Notes under the pieces: model-generated
The model's database searches: none
Told to the model about the DNA's origin: nothing
What the model saw: only the letters and a program-made list of their open reading frames with translations
From: Candidatus Hydrogenedentes bacterium CG07_land_8_20_14_0_80_42_17
Lineage (GTDB): Bacteria; UBA8481
Assembly (NCBI GenBank): GCA_002780065.1
Contig: PEWQ01000063.1
Location: forward strand, 1-18,342
Reading direction: 5' to 3'
DNA length: 18,342 nt
Translations under genes and position numbers: made by a program
Shown: positions 8,439-15,854 of the stretch, piece after piece
Layout: each line of letters starts with the position of its first letter
How positions within the stretch are numbered: position 1 is the stretch's first letter

Positions 8439-8583
8439 CTTGAATATTTTTGTTATTGTCGAAGGTCAGACAGAACAAACATTTGTTCGAGAAGTTTTAG
8501 CACCGGAACTGGCGTCAAAAAACATATTCCTATATTCAGCATTAATCGGTAAACCTGGACATAAAGGTGGCAAATGGTTTTGA
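8431..8583 (+). pseudogene. Truncated DUF4276 (TOPRIM-like) partner of the ATPase
   Basis: The 50-residue product matches only the N-terminus of DUF4276 proteins: IFVIVEGQTEQTFVREVLAP, then IGKPGHKGG, then KWF and stop. VEGQTE fits the TOPRIM pattern with its catalytic-type Glu. As I recall them, family members are about 200 residues long, so roughly three quarters is missing. Skipping one base before the stop would read on as WFEKIT, similar to the family's next segment, so a frameshift may lie at 8578-8583. The cupin ribosome site begins only ten bases later, so the rest of the gene is deleted as well. The ATG overlaps the ATPase end (ATGAGTGA), the usual coupled layout. It is probably non-functional; a role for the short peptide cannot be excluded. 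Confidence 0.75.
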
Positions 8584-8603
8584 AAAAATTACGGAGGTAA
8601 ATC

Positions 8604-8948
8604 ATGACCGACAATTCTGGAAGTAAAGCCGCGTTGGATCCAGGAAAAGCATTTAAATTAAAAGAGCTTGTGCCGTATGCGGACGGAACGGTGATTAGCA
8701 GGACATTGAAGAAGGACCAATCCGGAACATTGACAGTTTTCGCATTTGCTGAAGGGGAGTCATTATCCGAACACAAAGCTCCATTTGATGCGTTCGTTCA
8801 AGTTCTTGATGGAGAAGGTGAGATCGTTGTTGATGGAAAACCTGTCGCAGTCACAGAAGGAGAGATTATTTTAATGCCGGCAAACATTACTCATGCGGTA
8901 AATGCTCGCAAGCCTTTCAAAATGCTCTTGATGATGATTCGCGGATAG
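8604..8948 (+). CDS. Small single-domain cupin protein
   Basis: A 114-residue cupin_2 beta-barrel. The two cupin motifs can be followed: AEGESLSEHKAPFDAFVQVLDGEGEI contains a G...H.H-like first motif with one His (SEHKAP) and Asp/Phe where a second His is often found, and GEIILMPANITHAV is the second motif with a conserved His. The metal site may therefore be incomplete. A strong ribosome site GGAGG (8593-8597) lies six bases before the ATG. The substrate is unknown; stand-alone proteins like this are often annotated only as cupin-domain proteins. It follows the broken DUF4276 directly, and the DNA join between them may be a deletion junction. Family call is secure, function is not. Confidence 0.9.
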   Translation: MTDNSGSKAALDPGKAFKLKELVPYADGTVISRTLKKDQSGTLTVFAFAEGESLSEHKAPFDAFVQVLDGEGEIVVDGKPVAVTEGEIILMPANITHAVNARKPFKMLLMMIRG

Positions 8949-8952
8949 TGGG

Positions 8953-8981
8953 TATAAAAAAAACTCTTCGTTTATTTTTTA
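8953..8981 (+). terminator. Weak AT-only hairpin after the cupin gene
   Basis: The arms 8953-8964 and 8970-8981 pair in 10 of 12 positions around a TCTTC loop, and the 3' arm is T-rich. The stem lacks GC pairs except one next to the loop, so this is only a possible intrinsic terminator. Confidence 0.25.
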
Positions 8982-9068
8982 CAAGCTTTATGATCAAAAT
9001 TGAAATTGATTTTTACTTGAGCTGTGAGAAAGTATTGATATCAGATTAAAAAAGGGGAGATTGCCATA

Positions 9069-9320
9069 ATGAACAGCAAATACACACCTCCTATTCCATC
9101 TTTTGAGCGGCGTGAAATAAGGTTAGTCACTATGCGCGTTCATGCGCGCATTACATTTATCAACGGGTTGGTATTGACCGGAACTGACAACCGTACTCGA
9201 TGACCAGATATGTGATGACAAAGAAGGAATATTGTATTTTGACGACATAATGTTTACTCAGTGAATGAACGGGGCGATTTGATTGCGAGAAGTGTTTTGG
9301 AGTGCTATATTAGTTTATGA
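9069..9320 (+). pseudogene. Remains of a small conserved gene broken by two frameshifts
   Basis: A good ribosome site (AGGGGAG, about 9053-9059) precedes an ATG at 9069 that opens a 44-codon frame (MNSKYTPPIPSFERREIRL...) ending at 9203. From about 9193 the next frame continues sensibly (VLDDQICDDKEGILYFDDIM) to a stop at 9262. From about 9258 the original frame resumes (SVNERGDLIARS...) to a TGA at 9318-9320. Joined, this gives one protein of about 83 residues with a pattern ITFINGLVLTGT...LYFDDI...GDLIARS, which recalls small DUF6812-like beta-rich proteins (low certainty). The final stop overlaps the HDOD gene start in an ATGA arrangement, the layout expected for a once intact coupled gene. 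The net frame change is zero. A sequencing or assembly error is the main alternative. Confidence 0.55.
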
Positions 9321-11014
9321 TGAATGAGTTGCAATCAAAAATGCTTGTTTGCTACATTGGCGAAGAGCGAAATATGGGAAGGCTTCTTGAGGAACGGCTG
9401 TCTGCTATTGGAGTTCAATTCATGCTTGTTGTTGATCCGGCTTCAGGTGTTAGAATTGCTCAGCAGTACAAACCAAAAGTTATTATAGTTGATGAGCGCG
9501 TCGGCAGATACGAGTCGATTAATGTCATTTCGACTATCAGAAGGATTCTTAGCAAGAATGAGACAGGAATTATCTGGCACGCAAGTGGAGTGACTGCTTC
9601 AAAAGTTATTGATGCTCATAAAGCTGGAGCCAATTCGATTCTTACTAGGCCAATGACAATGCCGTCATTGGTCTCACGCATTAATGAGTTATTCAAGCCT
9701 AGCCCCGGAATAAATTTTTCACGCGAAGATTCTCTCGAAAATAAAACTGCGGAAGATACGCAAAAAAAACTTTCTAAGGTTCAGAATTTGAACGCCGTTC
9801 CTTATGTAGTTGAAAAAGTTTTGAATATCACCGGCGATTCTGATTCCAGTGCGAAAGATTTAGAGCAGGTAATAGAAACTGATCCTAAGGTTTCTGCTGT
9901 AATACTGAAACGAGCAAATTCAGCCTTCTATACGTCTGTAAGGCAGATTGGGAGAATACTAGATGCGGTTGCCAGAATAGGTTTTAGAGAGGTTAGAGCT
10001 TTAATACTCGGCTTATCTGTTATTGATTTATTTCCCCGTGATCAGAAGACACTTTCGTTTGATAGGGTTCAGTTTTGGATCTCGTGTCTCTCTACAGCTG
10101 TGATAGCTCAGACACTGGCGGAAGTCGATAAGGAAATAGATCCTGACGATGCATTTATTGCAGGTTTGCTTCATGATTTAGGCAGGATGATTTTAGATGA
10201 ACATTTTCCGGACGAATTTTCTCGAGCTTTATCGATTTCTGAAAGATTTAGAATCTCTCTTTCAGATGCCGAAAAAAAGGTATTCGGAATGAATCATCAA
10301 GATATTGGAAAGATTGTTTTGGAAAATTGGAAATTTCCTAAAGAACTGCAATCTGTTGTGGGAAAACATGAAAATTTAGAAGAGATTAATAAGATTGAAG
10401 ATCCAAAGGAGCGTAAGCTTGCTCAGATCGTGTGGGCTGGAGAATGGATTACTCTTTTGCTTGGAGTGGGAACTTCAGGCGAACGACTGATTAATTATCC
10501 TATGCCTGATCAAATTTCCGGATTCAATTTTTGGCCTGCTGTGCTTGATAAAGAATTCGAAAATAAAGCTATGTTCAGACTGGATGATCTTCTTTCATTT
10601 ATTGGAGCAGATACATCGAGAACACCTAGAAAGCTTCAGGGAGAAACTGCTGTTTCTAAAGCCGTTGTTTACGAAGAATCCAATTTGCCTATGGGACCGC
10701 TTGCTTATCTCTTTGAAAACGCTCAATTCGAAGTTAAGAGGGCTGAGTCGATTAAAGATATCGGGCCGGTCGAACCCAATGTTATTGCAGCAATAGAATT
10801 CATATCTTTTGACTCGCTTCGAACGTCACTGCAATATTTGCCGGCCGGCCGCCAACCACTGCTCATTGTCGTTCCTAAAGGTGAATTGCCTTATGATGAC
10901 AAGGTTAAAGAACGCGCAGGGCTTCCGATTCAAAAGACGATTTATTTGGAAAAACCGTTTCACTGCAATGAATTAATGCAGGCAATTGAAAAATTGATGG
11001 ATTTTCTAAACTAA
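9317..11014 (+). CDS. REC-HDOD-REC signalling regulator
   Basis: A 565-residue cytoplasmic protein. Residues 8-126 are a response-regulator-like domain with VIIVDER (Asp59 as possible phosphoacceptor), but the usual Lys-Pro near the end is Arg-Pro (ILTRPM, 109-113). Residues about 150-365 form an HDOD domain (LNAVPYVVEKVLNIT, ETDPKVSAVILKRANSAFY, ARIGFREVRALIL) that keeps an HD pair, IAGLLHDLGR (His286-Asp287). HDOD domains usually act as signalling scaffolds and most are catalytically uncertain. The last 100 residues look like a second, degenerate receiver: YLEKPFHCNEL keeps the Lys-Pro but no clear acceptor Asp is seen. The ATG at 9317 overlaps the stop of the preceding pseudogene. It converges on a sensor histidine kinase gene with a 20-base gap. 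Confidence 0.9.
   Translation: MMNELQSKMLVCYIGEERNMGRLLEERLSAIGVQFMLVVDPASGVRIAQQYKPKVIIVDERVGRYESINVISTIRRILSKNETGIIWHASGVTASKVIDAHKAGANSILTRPMTMPSLVSRINELFKPSPGINFSREDSLENKTAEDTQKKLSKVQNLNAVPYVVEKVLNITGDSDSSAKDLEQVIETDPKVSAVILKRANSAFYTSVRQIGRILDAVARIGFREVRALILGLSVIDLFPRDQKTLSFDRVQFWISCLSTAVIAQTLAEVDKEIDPDDAFIAGLLHDLGRMILDEHFPDEFSRALSISERFRISLSDAEKKVFGMNHQDIGKIVLENWKFPKELQSVVGKHENLEEINKIEDPKERKLAQIVWAGEWITLLLGVGTSGERLINYPMPDQISGFNFWPAVLDKEFENKAMFRLDDLLSFIGADTSRTPRKLQGETAVSKAVVYEESNLPMGPLAYLFENAQFEVKRAESIKDIGPVEPNVIAAIEFISFDSLRTSLQYLPAGRQPLLIVVPKGELPYDDKVKERAGLPIQKTIYLEKPFHCNELMQAIEKLMDFLN
10840..10849. repeat. GC-only perfect palindrome inside the HDOD gene
   Basis: GCCGGCCGGC is self-complementary and stands out in AT-rich surroundings. 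It encodes part of LPAGRQ, a peptide that recurs at insertions of small palindromic repeats in proteins of several uncultivated bacteria. Only one copy was noticed in the window, so a repeat family is not shown. Confidence 0.4.
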
Positions 11015-11034
11015 CCAAAATAATTACTTCCTAA

Positions 11035-12723
11035 TCACTCTTCTTTTGCTAATGGCAGAATTATTCTGCACGTCGTTCCAAGCCCTTCCTCGCTTTCGAT
11101 CTCTATTTTGCCGCTATTCTCTTCAATTATCTTTTTGGCGATGGACAGCCCTAATCCCAGTCCGCCGTATTTTTGAGTTTTTGAATCGTCTGTTTTGTAG
11201 AATTTGTCGAATACTCGATTTAACTTCTCTTTGGGTATTCCAATTCCCCAGTCTTTGACAATAAGAAACGCTTTTTCAGAGTCTCTATTTGTAGTGATTT
11301 TTATTTTGGATTCGGGTTTTGAAAATTTTATCGCATTCCCGATTATTGGTATTATCGCTTGTATCATCGAAGAAAAATTTGCCGAGATGTAAATCGGTTC
11401 CGAGTAATGATCAATTTCAAATGAAATTTTGTTCCGCGAGGCTCTGGGAATCATCATGGATTCAGCTTCATTCGTGATTTCTCTAAGGTCTACCTTCTGC
11501 TTTGAAGTTATAATTCTTGATTCTGTACTGACTATTGAAAGAAGCTCATCGAATATATCGAGCAGACCGTTTCCGCCTTTAATACATGCTTTCAGCTTCT
11601 CTTTCTGTTTGTTGTTTACTTCTCCAAAAAGTCCGTTCAGCATCAATTCGCAATAACCTATTATTGTTACGATCGGAGTTCTGATTTCGTGCGAAACATT
11701 AGCCAGAAGAACGTCGCGAGTGCCAAGCGCAATATTGAGATTGCGGTTTACTTCATTTAGGTCGTCGGCCTTTTCTATAAGCAGTTTCTCTCGTTTGCGC
11801 ATCGAGTTGATCATCTCATTGAATGCAATTCTTACGGCTTTAAATTCTCCGTAACTTTTTGCCGGAACCGATTCTGGATAATCTCCTTTGGAAATTTTAT
11901 TGGCTAATTTTGAAAGAACATCAAGCTCACGTGTCATTATCGAAGTGAATAATGTGATTACAATAATAAAAATCGATATAGATATCGCAAATACTATTGC
12001 TGATTTTATCAGCATGTTAATAGTGTCGCGCCGAAAATCTTCGGCAAATTTAATATTCATTGCTTCAATATCGTCTATATACAAACTGGTTCCTACCACC
12101 CAATTCCATTCGGGTATGAGTTTGACAAAAGCAAGTTTTTTATACCCCTCTTCTGTTGTGGAACCGTTAGGCAAAGGCTTTGTCCAGTAGTAAGTGACAA
12201 AACCTTCTCCTTTTTCTTTGCATGCTTCATTCATCTCGACTAGAAACTTCTTTCCCATTCTTGAAATTATTTCAGTATCAAGCTCGATGATTTCTCCTTC
12301 CAATTTGATTTTATTTAGATTTTCTAAGTCCATAAATTCCTTTATGTTCTTTCCAACAACTTTGGGCGATGTCGGATGCATAACTATTTGAGGGATGGTA
12401 TCTGCCTCACTCGGAAATTCGTGAATCCAGAAATATCCTTTTCCTTCGTCGTATCGCATGGAAGAGAGTCTTTCTAGAAAACGTTTCTTCTGCTCGGCAG
12501 GAGTCAAGTCTGCTCGATTCATATATTGTTTTGCAAGAGATATAGCTGTGTTGCAGAGTGATTTTAAATTATTTTCACGTTCATTGTAAATATTTTCGGA
12601 AATGAGTTTTAGATTATTCTGGCTTTGAAGAGAAAAAAGGTAATTGTAAAAGCTACTTAAAAATAAAGTTGAGATTAGAACTAGTAAAGATGTGATTATT
12701 ATTATTCTGGTTCTGAACGACAT
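11035..12723 (-). CDS. Membrane sensor histidine kinase with extracellular Cache domain
   Basis: A 562-residue membrane kinase. TM1 is at about 7-30; a periplasmic/extracellular sCache-type domain spans about 35-235 (YDEGKGYFWIHE, IVMHPTSPKVVGKN, WNWVVGTSLYIDD are typical); TM2 is at about 238-262; a HAMP-like linker (ISKGDY...EFKAVRIAFNEM) runs to about 312, followed by a short coiled segment. The HisKA domain has NVSHEIRTP with the phosphoacceptor His345. The HATPase domain shows the N box (IIGNAIKFSKP, Asn463), DWGIGIP, FDKFYK and GGLGLGLSIAKKI. All catalytic boxes are present, so it should be active. Cache domains commonly bind small carboxylates or amino acids; the ligand is unknown here. 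The start lies 54 bases after the FecR gene. No classical response regulator is adjacent; the convergent REC-HDOD-REC protein is the nearest receiver. Confidence 0.95.
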   Translation of the reverse strand: MSFRTRIIIITSLLVLISTLFLSSFYNYLFSLQSQNNLKLISENIYNERENNLKSLCNTAISLAKQYMNRADLTPAEQKKRFLERLSSMRYDEGKGYFWIHEFPSEADTIPQIVMHPTSPKVVGKNIKEFMDLENLNKIKLEGEIIELDTEIISRMGKKFLVEMNEACKEKGEGFVTYYWTKPLPNGSTTEEGYKKLAFVKLIPEWNWVVGTSLYIDDIEAMNIKFAEDFRRDTINMLIKSAIVFAISISIFIIVITLFTSIMTRELDVLSKLANKISKGDYPESVPAKSYGEFKAVRIAFNEMINSMRKREKLLIEKADDLNEVNRNLNIALGTRDVLLANVSHEIRTPIVTIIGYCELMLNGLFGEVNNKQKEKLKACIKGGNGLLDIFDELLSIVSTESRIITSKQKVDLREITNEAESMMIPRASRNKISFEIDHYSEPIYISANFSSMIQAIIPIIGNAIKFSKPESKIKITTNRDSEKAFLIVKDWGIGIPKEKLNRVFDKFYKTDDSKTQKYGGLGLGLSIAKKIIEENSGKIEIESEEGLGTTCRIILPLAKEE

Positions 12724-12754
12724 AATATTTTAAATATTCACCCCGTTAAATTTT

Positions 12755-12784
12755 ATTGTATCACTAAGTCTCAACTTTCACCAA
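12755..12784 (-). promoter_or_regulatory. Possible promoter for the histidine kinase gene
   Basis: Read on the minus strand, TTGGTG (12784-12779) and TACAAT (12760-12755) are 18 bases apart, matching the consensus in four and five of six positions. It would start transcription in the gap after the FecR gene, giving the kinase some independent expression. Weak evidence. Confidence 0.25.
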
Positions 12785-13869
12785 GGAAGATGCCTCAATA
12801 GTCCGCCAACAGGTGTAGAAGTTATTCCAGAAGTAAGCTTTAGGAATCCGGAAAGTTTTTCCAGCGTATCCGCAAATTTTCCGATTGAATCTGCTTTGTT
12901 CGACCTTGCTGAATCGAATGCCGCGTATTCGCTGTCCGATGCTTCTGAACTGATCCCCCATCGCTCGGATAACGACCTCGTGACTTCTTTTCGAGCTTCC
13001 ATCGACTCTTTTCGTATCTCCATTCTCTGCCAGATCCTGAGCCCTTTTTCAATTGCGTCCGCAACATTTGCCGCATCGCTTGCTGTGCGCGGTGGATAAG
13101 CCGCAAGCCGAATTAGCTGACTTGCCATCGACGCCATTTCAACAAAGTCATTCAGCGACATCTTGTTAGTCTCTTTCATTGCTTCGGCAGAAAAAGATTC
13201 TATCTTCTGAGCTTTATTTGGATCTGAAACCTTGTGAGAATCGAACCACTCTTCTCCCTCTGTGTTTTGATCGATACTCTCTAGCATCCCCATTTCGGTT
13301 TCTTCATCTGCTCCAAGAGTAGTTGCAAATTCTTCTTTTCCCATCTCGACTTTGCCTTCAGCTACTTTTGTCTTTGAGGTGCAGTCTTCGCCGACCAATA
13401 CGTCGAATTCGGTTCCGCGAACGCCCGAAACGCTGGTAGGCGTGACTACTCTGTAGCTCGCTCTCTTCGCAAGCCTGTTAACCGAATGCGAGGTCTGTCC
13501 ACGATACACTGTAATGGATGTGCTGTTCAGTCGGCCTCTACTCCATCTGACTGTTGTTCGAGCAGGACCGAGCCGCACAACGTGTGAGTCAGGAAGCATC
13601 AGCGTGACTATTGAACCTTGCGGTACGTGGATGAGCGAGCCTGATGGAATTCGAGCTCGACTTCTAAGCGGAAGTGAAAGTCCCGAACTGTCAGGAATAA
13701 AATAAGGTGGAGCCTCATCTTCAGTTTGCGCCGATGTTTCTACTTTTATCGCAATCGCAGTATTTTCGTCTGCGCTTGCATTTGTTCCGAATGAAAGAAG
13801 GACGGAAATTAGCATCAAAATTAAGTAGAGCAGAAAATTAAAACGCATCTTCGATATGTTCGATTTCAT
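12778..13869 (-). CDS. Secreted FecR-domain protein
   Basis: 363 residues. A signal peptide occupies residues 1-33 with a likely cut after ASA, so the protein is exported; no lipobox Cys is present. Residues about 66-185 match the FecR fold: RSRARIPSGSLIHVPQGS, LPDSHVVRLGPARTTVRW and the diagnostic VVTPTSVSGVRGTEFDV. The C-terminal half (about 190-363) is acidic and helical without a recognised domain. ATG 13869 is chosen because GGAG lies eight bases upstream; the open frame extends 12 codons further without a ribosome site. It has no sigma factor or TonB receptor next to it, so it is not a FecIR system. Such stand-alone FecR-domain proteins are common in diderms and their role is unclear. 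The start overlaps yraN by 32 bases, and the kinase gene follows. Confidence 0.88.
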   Translation of the reverse strand: MKSNISKMRFNFLLYLILMLISVLLSFGTNASADENTAIAIKVETSAQTEDEAPPYFIPDSSGLSLPLRSRARIPSGSLIHVPQGSIVTLMLPDSHVVRLGPARTTVRWSRGRLNSTSITVYRGQTSHSVNRLAKRASYRVVTPTSVSGVRGTEFDVLVGEDCTSKTKVAEGKVEMGKEEFATTLGADEETEMGMLESIDQNTEGEEWFDSHKVSDPNKAQKIESFSAEAMKETNKMSLNDFVEMASMASQLIRLAAYPPRTASDAANVADAIEKGLRIWQRMEIRKESMEARKEVTRSLSERWGISSEASDSEYAAFDSARSNKADSIGKFADTLEKLSGFLKLTSGITSTPVGGLLRHLPW

Positions 13870-14185
13870 AATTATCTCCTTTTTTGAGAATGCCGATACA
13901 ATCAAATCTCAAATTCATTTTATCGAACTCACTGTGTTGTTGCGAATAAATACTTGCTAAATTTCGGATTTTGTTTTGCTTGGCTACTGTCACTGATTCC
14001 AGAGGAAATCCGCTCGAATCGCTGGTACGGGTCTTTACCTCGACAAAAACAAGTTCGTTCTTATCGAGCATAATAATATCGATCTCGCCGAATTTTTTCC
14101 TGCAGTTGCGTTCGATTATTTTGCAACCGCGTTTTTTAAGAAATTCTGCCGCAAGATCTTCACCCATTTTTCCAAGATGGTTCAA
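13838..14185 (-). CDS. yraN: YraN/UPF0102 family nuclease-fold protein
   Basis: A 115-residue protein of the UPF0102 family with a restriction-endonuclease-like core: LGKMGEDLAAEFLKKRG at the start, then FGEIDIIMLDKNELVFVEVKTR, which contains the E...D...ExK pattern, then PLESVTVAKQNKIRNLA and RFDCIGI. The function of the family is poorly known; the gene is often near ribosome or RNase HII genes, which is not the case here. The start chosen is the TTG at 14185, preceded by GGAG at eight bases and overlapping the upstream stop as TTGA. The frame is open further upstream to 14254, but that part would overlap the end of the glycosyltransferase and adds no family-like sequence. Length after this choice fits the family. 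Confidence 0.92.
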   Translation of the reverse strand: MNHLGKMGEDLAAEFLKKRGCKIIERNCRKKFGEIDIIMLDKNELVFVEVKTRTSDSSGFPLESVTVAKQNKIRNLASIYSQQHSEFDKMNLRFDCIGILKKGDNYEIEHIEDAF

Positions 14186-15801
14186 TGAGTCCGCTCCAAT
14201 ATAATGATGGGCTCGGTAGGTATTATTCCTTGAAATCGACGAAGCTCTTTCCAATTATCTAAATTTTTCGGCAAGTGAGATTTCTGCTCGATAAGCAAAA
14301 TGTTTTTTGATGGAGGAACTTTTTCGGGGATAAGGTATGCGTCTATATCAGGAAGAAGTAATGCGGCTCTAACACCCCATAGACCTGATACAGCTCGTTC
14401 GTGAAATTCTGTATCGAGAATTTGAGACAGCTCTTTCGGACCTGGCCCCTCAGAAAATCCTCCTTTCATCCAGAAGAAGGTATTGCCTGCGCAAAAGATC
14501 GAAACGACAAGAATAAGAAATATCGCGCGCCTTGACGGAGCAAGAAGAGCGTATAGAAAAAACGCAATCGGAACGATCGCTATTAGAGTTAAAATAATTG
14601 AAGCGGCAGGAGAATTTATTCTTCCTGACAAAGTTCCGCATAATGCTAAAGAGAGAATGAACGATGAGACGATAGCAATTAATTTTCTTGTATGATTGTC
14701 GAATTTCGTTGTCAGCGCAAATGCAGACAAAATAGCAGCAGGCGGAGCTATGAAGAGTCTATATCTTAGAGGCACGTAATGAAATATCGAGAGTATTACA
14801 ATTCCAAACGCAAGCCAGATTGCAGAGAATCTTAACACGCTGTTTCGCGGTTTCAGTAATATTACTGATGAAATGCCTATGGCTGTAAGAAGAGTTTCTG
14901 CCGGTTGACGAAGAAATAAATTGGTTTGAAAAAAACGCGGCGGAAAAGATGATATCGGACCTGTGGAAGCTTTGTGCGCGACATCAACTCCAACGGAGAT
15001 ATAAGAGGCTTGATAAAAGAGAGCTTTAAACCATTCCTCAAATATGTTTAAGTGAGCGAGCCAAAAAAACCATACTGCCCAAATTGCGGCGCCTGATGCG
15101 ATCCCGATTAGATATGACAATAGATTTTTCTTGCAATCTTTTAAATTAAACAAAATATACAAAATTAGAATCGGCAAAAAGATTGCATATAAAGTTTTAA
15201 TGAAAGCGGCAAGGAAAGCCAAAAAGAAGGCGAGACTATTCATCGCTTTTGAGTTCTTCGACAATCCTGTTACGAAGCATAAAGCTGAAGCGATACAAAG
15301 AGTAATTCCTTCCATATCTCCTTTAGGAACCCTTTGAAACACGAAAAAAGTATGCGAGAAAAGTCCGGCTGTTACAACCAGCAGAGGTAAAAGTAAAAAA
15401 AACTTTAAATATTTTTCATCGCTAAACACAAAAACAGTCTCTTTCATCATTAAAAAAGTTAGATAGGAGGTTAGACAGAGCCCAACCAATCCCGATATGA
15501 CGGTTATCAATACAGGAACTTCATATTGAGCGCCGAAGAGTTTATACCACAGAGTGGAAGAAAGTGTGAAGCCGGGCGTTGTGAAGAACGCTAGAGAATC
15601 TTCATATCGCCATTCATGAAATAACGCATACGATCGGGCATTATAGAGGTAAATTGCAGGATCGCCCCATTCTCCGCTTGACCATGAAATAATTGGAGGA
15701 TTGGCAGTGACGTTATGGAATCTGATAAGCAAAAGAAACAGGCAAAGTAATAGTAGAAATATTTTGATGCAGTTATATTTAATTTTTTGCTCCTTGTTCA
15801 C
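14182..15801 (-). CDS. Multi-spanning GT-C type membrane glycosyltransferase-like protein
   Basis: 539 residues with about eleven predicted membrane segments from residue 12 to about 440, then a soluble tail of about 100 residues. After the first membrane helix comes SGEWGDPAIYLYNARSYAL, with acidic residues Glu44 and Asp47 in the first outer loop, as in ArnT/PMT-like GT-C enzymes that use polyprenyl-phosphate sugars as donors. Other features, such as FHEWRYEDSLAFFTTPG and FHYVPLRYRLFIAPPAAI, fit this type of protein. The acceptor could be a lipid, glycan or protein and cannot be told. It starts with GTG at 15801. It is the first gene of the minus-strand operon and its stop is shared with the yraN start. 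It diverges from the flavin-reductase gene. Confidence 0.78.
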   Translation of the reverse strand: MNKEQKIKYNCIKIFLLLLCLFLLLIRFHNVTANPPIISWSSGEWGDPAIYLYNARSYALFHEWRYEDSLAFFTTPGFTLSSTLWYKLFGAQYEVPVLITVISGLVGLCLTSYLTFLMMKETVFVFSDEKYLKFFLLLPLLVVTAGLFSHTFFVFQRVPKGDMEGITLCIASALCFVTGLSKNSKAMNSLAFFLAFLAAFIKTLYAIFLPILILYILFNLKDCKKNLLSYLIGIASGAAIWAVWFFWLAHLNIFEEWFKALFYQASYISVGVDVAHKASTGPISSFPPRFFQTNLFLRQPAETLLTAIGISSVILLKPRNSVLRFSAIWLAFGIVILSIFHYVPLRYRLFIAPPAAILSAFALTTKFDNHTRKLIAIVSSFILSLALCGTLSGRINSPAASIILTLIAIVPIAFFLYALLAPSRRAIFLILVVSIFCAGNTFFWMKGGFSEGPGPKELSQILDTEFHERAVSGLWGVRAALLLPDIDAYLIPEKVPPSKNILLIEQKSHLPKNLDNWKELRRFQGIIPTEPIIILERTH

Positions 15802-15854
15802 TTCTCTCGTAATAATTTAATATTGTTTGTAGAATAATATAAAAGGAGGTTTAT
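15802..15854. promoter_or_regulatory. Divergent intergenic region
   Basis: 53 bases between two divergent starts, strongly AT-rich. On the plus strand a TTGTTC (15794-15799) and TAATAT (15818-15823), 18 bases apart, are a weak promoter candidate. A strong ribosome site, GGAGG at 15845-15849, serves the plus-strand gene. Confidence 0.3.

Noticed and set aside
12778-13869. Classical FecIR iron-signalling system
   Set aside because: No ECF sigma factor or TonB-dependent receptor gene is adjacent, and the FecR domain is on a signal-peptide protein without the cytoplasmic anti-sigma part.
13870-13905. Twelve-codon longer start for the FecR protein
   Set aside because: It would precede the signal peptide and has no ribosome site; ATG 13869 has GGAG at proper spacing.
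14186-14254. Longer N-terminus for YraN
   Set aside because: It overlaps the glycosyltransferase end in another frame and adds no family-like residues, while TTG 14185 has a well-placed ribosome site.
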